A stretch of 64,000 nucleotides of DNA, taken from NCBI RefSeq assembly GCF_018130505.1, contig NZ_JAFCKH010000002.1, positions 620,001-684,000 of the forward strand, given 5' to 3'. Each line of letters starts with the position of its first letter. The stretch's first letter is position 1. This stretch comes from Bradyrhizobium tropiciagri (GTDB lineage Bacteria; Pseudomonadota; Alphaproteobacteria; Rhizobiales; Xanthobacteraceae). Shown here piece by piece: positions 28,356 to 37,199 of the stretch. A program made the translations under genes and the position numbers. The notes beneath the pieces were generated by a model. That model worked only from the letters and a program-made list of their open reading frames with translations. It searched no databases and had not been told where the DNA came from.

Positions 28356-28438
28356 GTCATGGCCGGGCTTGACCCGGCCATCCATCTTTCTAAAGACTTT
28401 CATTTTCGATGGATGCGCGGGTCGAGCCCGCGCATGAC
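28356..28438. repeat. Palindromic repeat related to family A
   Basis: Ends GTCATGGCCGGGCTTGACCC and GGGTCGAGCCCGCGCATGAC pair imperfectly; the centre is A+T-rich. It lies between the TAXI receptor and the permease inside the operon. Confidence 0.75.
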
Positions 28439-28509
28439 GTGCGGGGGACACGGCCAAGGCATCACACGGGTGCGACGGCCGGCGTAGGGCACGGCGGGGG
28501 ACCAATCAT

Positions 28510-30621
28510 ATGCAGCAGCAGACCGAGGGCGCAGAGCAGCCCATCAAGGTTGAATTCGACAATTTCGAGCACGGCTTTCCGGAAGGGTTCGGGCCGGGCG
28601 GCTGGGGATATCTGGCCTACACGGTCGGGCTCGCCTTCGCGGTGTTCCAGCTCTATGTCGCGGCGTTCAACTACCTGCCGAGCCAGGTGGTGCGCGGCGT
28701 CCATGTCGGCTTCCTGATCCTCTTGACCTTCGGTCTGATCGGCAACTTCACCGCAAAGACCGATTTCGGCCGCGCGGTGAGCTGGATCGTCGGCGCCGCC
28801 GGCTTCCTCTGCGGGCTCTATCAGTGGATCTTCTACGCCGACCTGATCGCGCGTGACGGCGATCCGACCAACACCGACCTTGCGGTCGGCACGCTGCTGG
28901 CGATCCTGATCTTCGAGGGCACGCGGCGGCTGATGGGCGCGGCATTGCCGCTGATGTGCGGCGCCTGTCTGCTCTACTGGTTCTTCGGCCAGTATTTGCC
29001 GTCGCCGTTCAATCATCGCGGCTATGACTTCGACCAGATCGTCACGCATCTGTCGTTCGGCACCGAAGGCTTCTACGGCGTGCCGATCTACGTCTCGGCA
29101 ACCTACATCTTCCTGTTCATTCTGTTCGGCTCGTTCCTTGAGCGCGCCGGCATGATCCAGCTGTTCACCGACGTCTCGCTCGGCCTGTTTGGCCGCACCC
29201 GCGGCGGACCTGCGAAGGTTGCGGTGTTCGCCTCGGGCATGATGGGCACGATCTCGGGATCCGGCGTCGCCAACGTCGTCACCGTCGGGCAGTTCACGAT
29301 TCCGCTGATGATCAAGTTCGGCTACCGCCGCGCCTTTGCCGCCGGCGTCGAGGCCACCGCCTCGATGGGCGGACAGATCATGCCGCCGGTGATGGGCGCA
29401 GTCGCCTTCATCATGGCCGAGACGCTCGGCGTGCCCTATTCGGAGATCGTCAAGGCGGCGGTGATCCCGGCGATCCTCTATTTCGCCTCCGCGTTTTGGA
29501 TGGTGCATCTGGAAGCCGGCAAGCACGGTCTCGTCGGCATGAAGCGCTCAGAGATCCCGAGCGCCTGGAAGGCGCTGGTGGCGCGCTGGTATCTCGTGCT
29601 GCCGCTCGCCGCGCTGGTCTACATGCTGTTCGAAGGCTTCACGCCGCTCTATGCCGGCAGCATGGGGCTCGCGCTCACCGTCGCGCTGATCCTCGGCGCC
29701 AGCATCACGCTCGGCTTCTCCAACACCGTGATCCGCTACATCTTCTGGATCGGGCTCGCGCTGGTGGTTGCCGCGGTGTCGCGCAAGGGGCTGGAGATCG
29801 TTCAGGTCGGCAGCGTCGTCGCCGGCCTGATCGTGATTGCCGCGCTCACCCGCGGCGGACGCGCCACGCTTGCCGCGTGCCGCGACTCGCTGGCCGACAG
29901 CGCCAAATCGGCGCTGACAGTCGGCATGGCCTGCGCGATCGTCGGCACCATCATCGGCATGATGACGCAGACCGGCGTCGGCACCATCTTCGGCAGCTGG
30001 ATCATCGGGCTCGGCGCCAAGAGCCTGTTCCTGGCGCTGATCATGACCATGCTGCTGTCGATCCTGCTCGGCACCGGCATTCCGACGATCCCGACCTACA
30101 TCATCACCGCCGCGCTCGCCGCGCCGGCGCTGGCCAAGCTCGGCGTGCCGCTGATCGCGAGCCACATGTTCGCGTTCTACTACGGCATCATGGCCGACCT
30201 CTCACCGCCGGTCGCGCTCGCCGCGCTGGCGGCGGCGCCGATCGCCAAGGAGAACCCGGACAAGATCGGCTGGGAGGCGATGCGGATCGCGCTCGCCGGC
30301 TATGTCATCCCCTTCATCTTCGTCTATTCGCCGGCGCTGATGCTGCAGGCGGGCGACCCGATGCAGGCGCAGCTCGGCTTCTACGGCGCGGTGGCGCTGG
30401 CGACGTTCAAGGCGCTGGTCGCGATTGGGCTGTTCGGCGTGGTCGCGATCGGCTTCCTGTTCACGCGGCTGAGCCTGATCGAGATCGCGGTCGCGTTCGC
30501 GGCCGCGCTCTGCCTGCTCGGCGATTTCCAGTTCTCGGACACGGCGGGCTTCACGCTGGCCGCGGCGGTCGTGCTCTGGCAGTGGCGGCAGCGTCCGCGT
30601 GATGCGGTGGCGGCGGCTTGA
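28510..30621 (+). CDS. TRAP transporter fused permease (TAXI type, 4TM + 12TM)
   Basis: 703 residues with about 16-18 membrane helices. The first part (to about residue 170) matches the small DctQ-like unit, the rest the DctM-like large unit, with landmarks such as GMMGTISGSGVANVVTVGQF, EATASMGGQIMPPVMGAVAF and GTGIPTIPTYIITAALAAP. Fused permeases are the usual partner of TAXI receptors. It drives solute uptake with a Na+ or H+ gradient. The stop overlaps the TTG start of the DUF1850 gene by four bases (TTGA), so they are translationally coupled. Confidence 0.95.
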   Translation: MQQQTEGAEQPIKVEFDNFEHGFPEGFGPGGWGYLAYTVGLAFAVFQLYVAAFNYLPSQVVRGVHVGFLILLTFGLIGNFTAKTDFGRAVSWIVGAAGFLCGLYQWIFYADLIARDGDPTNTDLAVGTLLAILIFEGTRRLMGAALPLMCGACLLYWFFGQYLPSPFNHRGYDFDQIVTHLSFGTEGFYGVPIYVSATYIFLFILFGSFLERAGMIQLFTDVSLGLFGRTRGGPAKVAVFASGMMGTISGSGVANVVTVGQFTIPLMIKFGYRRAFAAGVEATASMGGQIMPPVMGAVAFIMAETLGVPYSEIVKAAVIPAILYFASAFWMVHLEAGKHGLVGMKRSEIPSAWKALVARWYLVLPLAALVYMLFEGFTPLYAGSMGLALTVALILGASITLGFSNTVIRYIFWIGLALVVAAVSRKGLEIVQVGSVVAGLIVIAALTRGGRATLAACRDSLADSAKSALTVGMACAIVGTIIGMMTQTGVGTIFGSWIIGLGAKSLFLALIMTMLLSILLGTGIPTIPTYIITAALAAPALAKLGVPLIASHMFAFYYGIMADLSPPVALAALAAAPIAKENPDKIGWEAMRIALAGYVIPFIFVYSPALMLQAGDPMQAQLGFYGAVALATFKALVAIGLFGVVAIGFLFTRLSLIEIAVAFAAALCLLGDFQFSDTAGFTLAAAVVLWQWRQRPRDAVAAA

Positions 30622-30995
30622 GCCTCTGCCTCGCCTCCGCCGGCGTGGTGAAGGCGCTGCAGGTCGCGGCCTTCACGCTCGCCTGGACGCATTCGATCGA
30701 GAAGACCGCCTGGCAGGAAGACTGGGTGGTCACGCCGGCCGGGCTCGAACTGAGGCAGGCCCGCATCAAGGGCACCGGCGCCGGCATGGAGCCGCCGCCG
30801 GAGGCGCGGCTCGTCAACGGCTGGTTTCAATGGTCGCTGCCGCCGGCGCCGCGGCCGGAGGTCGTGCTCGGCAATTCCGGTGCGGCAGGCGAATGGCGGC
30901 TGTGCCAGGCGGGACGCTGCCAGACCCTATCGGAGATTTTCGGCCATCCGATCGGTGCTAATGTCACGACGATGAGCGTTTGCAAGGATCCGTAG
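30618..30995 (+). CDS. DUF1850 protein, TAXI-TRAP accessory
   Basis: 125 residues. The family core is FTLAWTHSIEKTAWQEDWVV, followed by GLELRQARIKGTGAGMEPP and GWFQWSLPP. DUF1850 proteins are repeatedly found next to TAXI-TRAP permeases; their job is unknown, but the genetic link makes them candidate accessory subunits. The start is TTG at 30618, overlapping the permease stop; there is a hydrophobic N-terminus (LCLASAGVVKALQVAAF) that may anchor or export it. Confidence 0.88.
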   Translation: MSLCLASAGVVKALQVAAFTLAWTHSIEKTAWQEDWVVTPAGLELRQARIKGTGAGMEPPPEARLVNGWFQWSLPPAPRPEVVLGNSGAAGEWRLCQAGRCQTLSEIFGHPIGANVTTMSVCKDP

Positions 30996-30998
30996 ATT

Positions 30999-31067
30999 CG
31001 TAGCCCGCATGAGCGAAGCGATATGCGGGAACACTACCCCGGATATCGCTCCGCTCATCCGGGCTAC
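30999..31067. repeat. Palindromic repeat, family B
   Basis: CGTAGCCCGCATGAGCGAAG at the left, CTCATCCGGGCTAC at the right, 69 bases in all. It starts four bases after the DUF1850 stop, so it may stabilise the mRNA end. Confidence 0.8.
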
Positions 31068-31102
31068 AAGAACGACGAAAAACAACAACGGAGAAACAAC
31101 CG

Positions 31103-31909
31103 ATGGATCGGCTCAAGGGCAAGGTTGCGATGGTGGTCGGCGCGGGCTCGATCGGGCCCGGCTGGGGCAACGGCAAGGCGACCGCCGTGACCTTCGCGCG
31201 CGAGGGCGCCAGCGTGTTCTGCGTCGATCGCAACGGCGCCGCTGCCGAGGAGACCGTCGGCATCATCACCGGCGAGGGCGGCAAGGCGACCGCGTTCACC
31301 GCCGACGTCTCGCGCGCCGCCGAGGTCGAGGCGATGGTCGCGGCGTGCCTGAAGGCTTACGGCCGCATCGACGTGCTCGACAACAATGTCGGCATCGCCG
31401 AGGTCGGCAGCGTGGTCGAGGTGGCGGAAGCCGAATGGGACCGCGTCTTCGCCGTCAATTTGAAGAGCGCGTATCTCTCGATGAAGCACGTCATTCCCGT
31501 GATGATCGAGCAGGGCGGCGGCTCGATCATCAACATCTCGTCGATCGCCTCGATCCGCCATGTCGGCATCTCCTATGTCAGCTACAACGCCAGCAAGGCC
31601 GCGATGAACCAGATGACGCGCTCGACCGCGGTCGAGTTCGCCTCCAAGCATGTCCGCGTCAACGCGATCCTGCCCGGGCTGATGAAGACGCCGATGGTCG
31701 CGCACTCGGCCGGACTGGCGCAGAGCTATGCCAAGGGCGATGTCGAGGCGATGTGGCGCGCCCGCGACGCGCAGGTGCCGATGGGCCACATGGGCGACGC
31801 CTGGGACGTCGCCAACGCCGCGCTGTTCCTGGCGTCGGATGAGTCGAAATATGTCACCGGCATCGAGCTGGTTGTCGACGGTGGCATCACCAGCAAGTCG
31901 GGTGCCTAG
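31103..31909 (+). CDS. Short-chain dehydrogenase/reductase
   Basis: 268 residues. The active site is complete: Ser in NISSIASI, then YNASK (Tyr and Lys), and Asn in NNVG. The cofactor loop is unusual: VVGAGSIGPGWGNGKATA is about three residues longer than the normal TGxxxGIG, as seen in a subgroup of SDRs. The C-terminal VDGGI block is intact. It should oxidise or reduce a hydroxy/keto group with NAD(P). CGGAG precedes the ATG. Its closeness to the TAXI-TRAP operon suggests it may act on the imported compound (inference). Confidence 0.88.
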   Translation: MDRLKGKVAMVVGAGSIGPGWGNGKATAVTFAREGASVFCVDRNGAAAEETVGIITGEGGKATAFTADVSRAAEVEAMVAACLKAYGRIDVLDNNVGIAEVGSVVEVAEAEWDRVFAVNLKSAYLSMKHVIPVMIEQGGGSIINISSIASIRHVGISYVSYNASKAAMNQMTRSTAVEFASKHVRVNAILPGLMKTPMVAHSAGLAQSYAKGDVEAMWRARDAQVPMGHMGDAWDVANAALFLASDESKYVTGIELVVDGGITSKSGA

Positions 31910-31975
31910 TTCTGCTGCGTCATCTCCCCACACGTCGTCCCTGCTTTCGCAGCGACGGGTGGGCACGCGCTCCCC

Positions 31976-33529
31976 TCAACTCCCTGAGCCCTCGACGCTG
32001 AGCTCGACGCGGTCGAGCTCTTCTTCGACCAGATGGAAGGCGTCGTCGCCGATCGTCTCGGTGTGGCGCAAATTGAGCAGCGCCCGGCGGGCCGCGGCGA
32101 TGGCGCGACGGCGCAACGGGTCGGCCGGCAGCTCGCGCGAGGCGATGCCGCCATCGGGATCGGTCTCGGCGCGCAACAGCACGGCGCGATATTCGAGCCG
32201 GAGAATCTCGGCCTCCTCGGACGGATCCGCTTCGATCGCCGCAAGCCCGGCCCGGAAGACAACGCTGCGGGCGTGGGCAGCCTCGCGCGCGACCGGATCG
32301 TCGTCATCGAAATTCAGCGCCAGGATCAGCGGCCGCAGGGTCAGGCCCTGGATCACCAGCGAGCCCAGCACCACGGCAAAGGCTGTCAGCAGGATCAGGT
32401 CGCGATAGGGGAAATACTCCGGCAGCGCGAACGCGGCCGCCAGCGTGACGATGCCGCGCATCCCGCACCACGACACGATGATGCCGCGCTTCAGGGTCGG
32501 CACTGCCGGCACCACATGGGCGGGAAGCAGATCGTGCCGCATCAGGATGCGCAGAAAGGCACCATAGGGCATCACCCAGAGAATCCGGGCCAGGATCACG
32601 ACGGCGAGGATGATGGCGGCGAAGCTGCAATATTTCCACCGCACCTCGTCGTCGAGCCCGGACCAGATTGGCCGCAGCTGCATGCCGATCAGCATGAAGG
32701 CGAGCACGTTGAGCACGAACACCACGGTCTCCCACACCGCATAGGACTGCACGCGCAGCCGTGCCGAGGTGCGGGCCGGCGCGGTGCGGGCGATGGTGAT
32801 GGCATAGGCGATGATGGTGAGGATGCCCGACAGCCCGATATGCTCGGCGATGATCCACACCATGAAGGTGCCGCCGAACTGGGTGATGATCGCGCTCGGA
32901 GCCTCGGTGATGCGGCGGGTGATCATCATCCAGACCTGCGCGAACAAATAGCCGGCGGCGAGGCTGCCGACCAGCGCGACCGCGATCGACGGCACGAATT
33001 CGCGCACCTTCATGTGTTCGGCGACGACGAGGCCGACCGCGACGCGATAGACCAGCAGCGCGCTGGCGTCGTTGAGCAGGCTTTCGCCTTCGAGGATCTT
33101 CTGGATCCGGTAGGGCAGGTTGACCTGGCGCAGGATCGCGGTGGCCGCGGCGGCATCGGGCGGTGCGACGATGGCGCCGAGCGCGATCGCGACCGCCCAC
33201 GGCATGTCGGGCTGCAGCCAGCGCGCCACCAATGCGACGCCGATCGTGGTGACGCCGACCGCGACCACCACCAGCGTCGAGACCGGCAGCCAGTTGTTGC
33301 GGAGATCGCGCAGCGAGGTGTCGAAGGCGGCATCGAGCAGCACCGGCGCCACGAACAGCGCCAGTGCCAGCTTCGGTTCCAGCGCCCAGGATGGGCCGTC
33401 CGGAAGGAAGGCCAGCAGCACGCCGCCGGCCGCAAGGAACGTCGGGTAGGGCACCTTGAGGTGCCGCGCCAGCGCCGAGAGCGCCACGGCCGCGAGCAGC
33501 AGCCCGATGATCCATTCGAATGTCAGCAA
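31976..33529 (-). CDS. CPA1-type Na+/H+ antiporter
   Basis: 517 residues with about 12 helices. Key blocks are LGAIVAPPDAAAATAILRQ (acidic residue of helix 5), GESLLNDASALLVYRVAVGL (helix 6, NDA) and SWCGMRGIVTLAAAFALP (helix 9-10). It exchanges Na+ or K+ for H+. The C-terminal 110 residues are a cytosolic, charged tail. TTG 33529 was chosen because the upstream TTG at 33592 is part of a likely promoter -35 (see that entry) and G-rich bases lie before 33529. Confidence 0.88.
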   Translation of the reverse strand: MLTFEWIIGLLLAAVALSALARHLKVPYPTFLAAGGVLLAFLPDGPSWALEPKLALALFVAPVLLDAAFDTSLRDLRNNWLPVSTLVVVAVGVTTIGVALVARWLQPDMPWAVAIALGAIVAPPDAAAATAILRQVNLPYRIQKILEGESLLNDASALLVYRVAVGLVVAEHMKVREFVPSIAVALVGSLAAGYLFAQVWMMITRRITEAPSAIITQFGGTFMVWIIAEHIGLSGILTIIAYAITIARTAPARTSARLRVQSYAVWETVVFVLNVLAFMLIGMQLRPIWSGLDDEVRWKYCSFAAIILAVVILARILWVMPYGAFLRILMRHDLLPAHVVPAVPTLKRGIIVSWCGMRGIVTLAAAFALPEYFPYRDLILLTAFAVVLGSLVIQGLTLRPLILALNFDDDDPVAREAAHARSVVFRAGLAAIEADPSEEAEILRLEYRAVLLRAETDPDGGIASRELPADPLRRRAIAAARRALLNLRHTETIGDDAFHLVEEELDRVELSVEGSGS

Positions 33530-33563
33530 GCCCGCCCCCCGTGCGCCGATCGTCGCAATTGAC

Positions 33564-33592
33564 GTATAATCCAGTGTGTGGTTTTGCGGCAA
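33564..33592 (-). promoter_or_regulatory. Candidate promoter of the antiporter gene
   Basis: On the minus strand: TTGCCG (33592-33587), a 17-base spacer and TTATAC (33569-33564), about 35 bases upstream of the TTG start at 33529. The spacing is ideal and the elements match four to five of six consensus bases each. Confidence 0.5.
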
Positions 33593-33665
33593 ATGACCTG
33601 CTGTCCGAATGACGCCGATCTGGCTGGTTCAGGCGCGGGGGAGGGACGCCTCGTCGGCGGTTGTA

Positions 33666-34436
33666 ATGCGACGCAAATCTGCAAACCGGACGCTATCGCT
33701 GCTGTGCCTCACTCTGTCGTGCCTGCTCGTGGCCGGGAGCGCACGCGCGACCAGCAGTGAGCCAGGCAAGGACGTGCAGGCCGATCCGGGCCGCTGCGTC
33801 GCCGCGGCCGCCGCCGGCGATGACGACAAGACCATCGACGTCTGCGGGTCGCTGATCGACAACGACAAGGCGGAGCGGGCGGATCGCGTCAGGGCCCTGA
33901 CGGCGCGCGCCGGCGCCTGGCGCCGCAAGCAGATGACCGATCGCGCGATTGCCGACTACGATGCCGCGCTCAGGCTCGATTCCTCGCTCGCCGATGCCTA
34001 CAACGCGCGCGGCGAGTTGTGGCGCGGCAAGGGCGACCGGCGCAGGGCGATCATGGATTTCGGCGCCGCGGTCAAGCTCGATCCGAATCATGCCGCCGCC
34101 AAGGCCAACTACAAATCGCTGTCGCTGGAATTGGAGCGGATCGGCGCCATGATGGCGGTCGCCGGCAAGCCGAGCTTCGATTGCCGCACTGCCCGCCGCG
34201 CCGTGGAGAAGGTGATCTGCGCCAATCCCGCGCTTGCCGACCTCGATCGCGAGGTCAACGCATCAAGTGTGCGCGCGATCCGCGAGGTGCAAAATCCGCG
34301 GCAGGCGCGCGAGTTGCAGCGCGCACAGGACCAGTTCATCGCCCGCCGCAATGCCGAATTCGGCAAGCCGGGCTACGACCTGGAAAAGGTGATGCGCGAG
34401 CGGCTGCAGAAGATCAACGGGGTCGACGGGTATTAG
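33666..34436 (+). CDS. Exported TPR-repeat protein with LprI-like domain
   Basis: 256 residues. The signal/anchor (SLLCLTLSCLLVAGSARA) is followed by a TPR-like helical pair (ADRVRALTARAGAWRRK..., RAIADYDAALRLDSSLADAY, GDRRRAIMDFGAAVKLDPNH). The C-terminal part PSFDCRTARRAVEKVICANP then ALADLDREVN is the LprI lysozyme-inhibitor-like module with two Cys. LprI of Mycobacterium inhibits lysozyme; here the role is an inference. ATG 33666 is in front of the hydrophobic segment; the earlier ATG 33609 gives a longer N-terminus. Confidence 0.78.
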   Translation: MRRKSANRTLSLLCLTLSCLLVAGSARATSSEPGKDVQADPGRCVAAAAAGDDDKTIDVCGSLIDNDKAERADRVRALTARAGAWRRKQMTDRAIADYDAALRLDSSLADAYNARGELWRGKGDRRRAIMDFGAAVKLDPNHAAAKANYKSLSLELERIGAMMAVAGKPSFDCRTARRAVEKVICANPALADLDREVNASSVRAIREVQNPRQARELQRAQDQFIARRNAEFGKPGYDLEKVMRERLQKINGVDGY

Positions 34437-34582
34437 TGCTCGATCCGGAAAGGCGCGCGGCGACGTTCCGAGGTCATCCTCGAGCCGGGGTAGTGCCAAG
34501 GTCCCGGTGATTTCGACTTGAAACGCTGCCGCATCCCGTGAAAATGGCGGGCAAAGACGCGCCAGGCGCGAGGGAGAACGCC

Positions 34583-36493
34583 ATGACCATTCAGCAGACG
34601 GGCCGGTATCATGAGGTGCACGCCCGCTCGCTTCGCGACCCCGAGGGATTTTGGGCAGAAGCGGCGCGCGAGATCGACTGGATCGAGCCGGCGAAGAAGA
34701 TCTTCGACCCGGCGGTGGGCACCTATGGCCGCTGGTTCACCGGCGCCGTGGTCAACACTTGCTACAACGCGCTGGATCGCCACGTCGCCGGCGGCCGCGC
34801 CGACCAGGTCGCGCTGATCCACGATTCCACACTCAGCAACGCGATCACGAAGTTCACCTATGCCGAGCTCTTGAAAGAGGTACAGGCGCTCGCCGCGGTG
34901 ATGCAGGATTTCGGAGTCACGAAAGGCGACCGCGTCATCCTCTATATGCCGATGGTGCCGGAGGCCGTGGTCGCGATGCTGGCCTGCGCGCGGATCGGCG
35001 CCGTGCACAGCGTGGTGTTCGGCGGCTTCGCCGCCAAGGAGCTGGCGAGCCGGATCGACGACGCCAAGCCGAAGCTGATCTTCTCGGCAAGCTGTGGGCT
35101 CGAGCCCGGGCGCATCGTGCAATACAAGCCGCTATTAGATGAGGCGATCAAGCTGGCGAGCGCGAAGCCTGAGGTCTGCATCATCCTGCAACGGCCGCAG
35201 CACGGCTGCGATCTGATTAAGGGTCGCGATCATGACTGGGCGGCACTTCGCCGCGCCGCGCTGGAGGCCGGCAAGGCCGCGCCCTGCGTGCCTGTGCTCG
35301 CGACCGATCCGCTCTACATCCTCTACACCTCGGGTACGACAGGCATCCCGAAGGGCGTGGTGCGCGACAATGGCGGGCATCTCGTCGCGCTGAAATGGTC
35401 GATGTTCAACCTCTACGGCGTGAAGCCGGGCGAAGTCTGGTGGTGCGGCTCCGACATCGGCTGGGTGGTCGGCCACAGCTACATCGTCTACGGCCCGCTG
35501 CTGCATGGCGCGACCTCGGTCATGTATGAGGGCAAGCCGGTCGGCACGCCCGACGCGGGGGCGTTCTGGCGCGTGATCTCCGAGCACAAGGCGGTGGCGC
35601 TGTTCACGGCGCCGACCGCATTCCGCGCCATCAAGAAGGAAGATCCGGAAGGCAAGCTGATCGGCAAATACGATTTGTCGAGCTTCCGCACCCTGTTCCT
35701 CGCCGGCGAGCGCGCCGATCCGCCGACGGTGGAGTGGGCCGAGCAGCAGCTCAAGGTGCCGGTGATCGATCACTGGTGGCAGACCGAGACCGGCTGGTGC
35801 GTCGCCGGCAATCCGGTCGGCCTCGGCATGCTGCCGGTCAAGCACGGCTCGCCGACGGTGCCGATGCCGGGCTATCAGGTCGATGTGGTCGACGAAGCGG
35901 CGAAGCCGGTCGCGGCGGGCACCATGGGCTCGATCGTGATCAAGCTGCCGATGCCGCCGGGCTGCCTGCCGACCTTGTGGGAGCAGGATGTTCGCTTCAG
36001 GGAGGCCTACCTCTCGGAATTCCCCGGCTACTACAAGACGTCGGATGCCGGCTACAAGGATGCGGACGGCTATGTTTGGGTGATGGGCCGCACCGACGAC
36101 ATCATCAATGTCGCCGGCCACCGCCTCTCCACTGGCGGCATGGAAGAGATTCTAGCCTCGCATCCCGATGTCGCCGAATGCGCGGTGCTCGGCATCAAGG
36201 ATGCGATCAAGGGCGAGGTGCCTTGCGGCTTCCTGGTGCTGAAGGCCGGCGTGACCAAGAGCGCGGGCGATGTCGAGAAGGACGTCGTCGCGCTGGTGCG
36301 CGAGAAGCTCGGCCCGGTCGCGGCCTTCAAGCTCGCCATCACCGTGGCGCGGCTGCCGAAGACCCGCTCCGGCAAGATTCTCCGCGGCACCATCAAGAAG
36401 ATCGCCGACGGCGAACCCTGGACCATGCCGGCGACGATCGAGGACCCCAAGGTGCTCGACGAGATCGGCGATGCGCTGAAGGGCAAGGTGTAG
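34583..36493 (+). CDS. prpE: Propionyl-CoA synthetase (PrpE), AMP-forming
   Basis: 636 residues, normal for PrpE/Acs. The adenylate-forming loop is ILYTSGTTGIPKGVVR at about residue 250. PrpE-like blocks are VKPGEVWWCGSDIGWVVGHS and ALFTAPTAFRAIKKEDPEG; the acetyl-CoA synthetases differ at these points. The C-terminal Lys that is acetylated to shut the enzyme off sits in PKTRSGKILRG. It makes propionyl-CoA from propionate, ATP and CoA. GAGGGAG precedes ATG 34583. It is monocistronic here, away from the methylcitrate or methylmalonyl genes. Confidence 0.9.
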   Translation: MTIQQTGRYHEVHARSLRDPEGFWAEAAREIDWIEPAKKIFDPAVGTYGRWFTGAVVNTCYNALDRHVAGGRADQVALIHDSTLSNAITKFTYAELLKEVQALAAVMQDFGVTKGDRVILYMPMVPEAVVAMLACARIGAVHSVVFGGFAAKELASRIDDAKPKLIFSASCGLEPGRIVQYKPLLDEAIKLASAKPEVCIILQRPQHGCDLIKGRDHDWAALRRAALEAGKAAPCVPVLATDPLYILYTSGTTGIPKGVVRDNGGHLVALKWSMFNLYGVKPGEVWWCGSDIGWVVGHSYIVYGPLLHGATSVMYEGKPVGTPDAGAFWRVISEHKAVALFTAPTAFRAIKKEDPEGKLIGKYDLSSFRTLFLAGERADPPTVEWAEQQLKVPVIDHWWQTETGWCVAGNPVGLGMLPVKHGSPTVPMPGYQVDVVDEAAKPVAAGTMGSIVIKLPMPPGCLPTLWEQDVRFREAYLSEFPGYYKTSDAGYKDADGYVWVMGRTDDIINVAGHRLSTGGMEEILASHPDVAECAVLGIKDAIKGEVPCGFLVLKAGVTKSAGDVEKDVVALVREKLGPVAAFKLAITVARLPKTRSGKILRGTIKKIADGEPWTMPATIEDPKVLDEIGDALKGKV

Positions 36494-36503
36494 CGGCTGG
36501 TGT

Positions 36504-36583
36504 GTCATTCCGGGGCGCGTCGAAGACGCGAACCCGGAATCTCGAGATTCCGGGTTCGATGCTGCGCATCGCCCCGGAATGAC
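36504..36583. repeat. Palindromic repeat, family C
   Basis: GTCATTCCGGGGCGCGTCGA ... GCCCCGGAATGAC with centre AACCCGGAATCTCGAGATTC, identical in the central block to the copy at 18502-18581. It begins 11 bases after the prpE stop. Confidence 0.8.
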
Positions 36584-36687
36584 GTGAGATGCGGGGAACG
36601 CATCCCGAAGCAAAACCGCCTTGATTTTGATGGATTGCCGGGTCATTCCCGGCTGACGTCACTTCGCCACGAGATACGGACCACCGG

Positions 36688-36960
36688 ATGCGATCCCTTT
36701 CTGCACGCGCGCCCTTTGCATTGCTGCTCGCACTGCCGCTGCTCACCGGCTGCCTCGAGCGCGGCAACTCGCCGGTCGCGGCGAGCATGGGCGATGACGA
36801 TCAGTACTGCCAGGGCAACGGCAAGGTGGCGGTCGGCTCGCCCGAATATGTCGCCTGCCGCAAGGACCGCGACGTGCAGCGCCAGAACGCCGAAGCGCGC
36901 TACGACCGCCGGCAGCGCGATCTCGGCGAGTACATGATGAACAATCCGAACCGGCCGTAG
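36688..36960 (+). CDS. Small lipoprotein, hypothetical
   Basis: 90 residues. The signal peptide ends in the lipobox LLTGC (Cys at about residue 22), so the protein should be lipid-anchored. The mature part has DDQYCQGNGKVAVGSPEYVA then CRKDRDVQRQ and a helix rich in Arg, Gln and Asp (NAEARYDRRQRDLGEYM). Family unknown. The layout resembles small outer-membrane lipoproteins of rhizobia. It is flanked by a family C and a family A repeat. Confidence 0.72.
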   Translation: MRSLSARAPFALLLALPLLTGCLERGNSPVAASMGDDDQYCQGNGKVAVGSPEYVACRKDRDVQRQNAEARYDRRQRDLGEYMMNNPNRP

Positions 36961-36989
36961 CGCAGCAACTGCTCGCCTCACACACCGGC

Positions 36990-37091
36990 GTCATGGCCCG
37001 CGAAAGCGGGGTATCCAGTACGTCGCGGCTTCTCGGTGAAATTACAGCCGTCTCTGGAATACTGGATCACCCGGTCAAGCCGGGTGATGAC
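36990..37091. repeat. Palindromic repeat, family A (diverged left arm)
   Basis: Left arm GTCATGGCCCGCGAAAGCGG (36990), right arm TACTGGATCACCCGGTCAAG (37060-37091). The right arm is nearly identical to that of the 13625 copy; the left arm has been replaced by another sequence that still pairs partly. Confidence 0.7.
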
Positions 37092-37142
37092 AGCTGAGAT
37101 TGTGGTGTGGGCGAAGGATTGCGGCGCGCTCCCTCCAAACAA

Positions 37143-37169
37143 AAACGCGGCGGGTTGCCCGCCGCGTTT
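37143..37169 (-). terminator. Intrinsic terminator of trcR
   Basis: A perfect 12-bp stem (AAACGCGGCGGG and complement) with a 3-base loop. On the minus strand it is followed by TTTTTGTTT, the T-run of a Rho-independent terminator, 31 bases after the trcR stop. Confidence 0.88.
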
Positions 37170-37199
37170 CGCATTCCATTTGCCGAAAGCGCGTTGCGC

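Noticed and set aside
33530-33592. TTG 33592 as start of the antiporter
   Set aside because: This TTG is the first base triplet of a TTGCCG-17-TTATAC promoter and would put the start before transcription begins.
35135-36121. Long minus-strand open frame opposite prpE
   Set aside because: Shadow frame with His/Arg-rich composition; the plus-strand PrpE has all family motifs.
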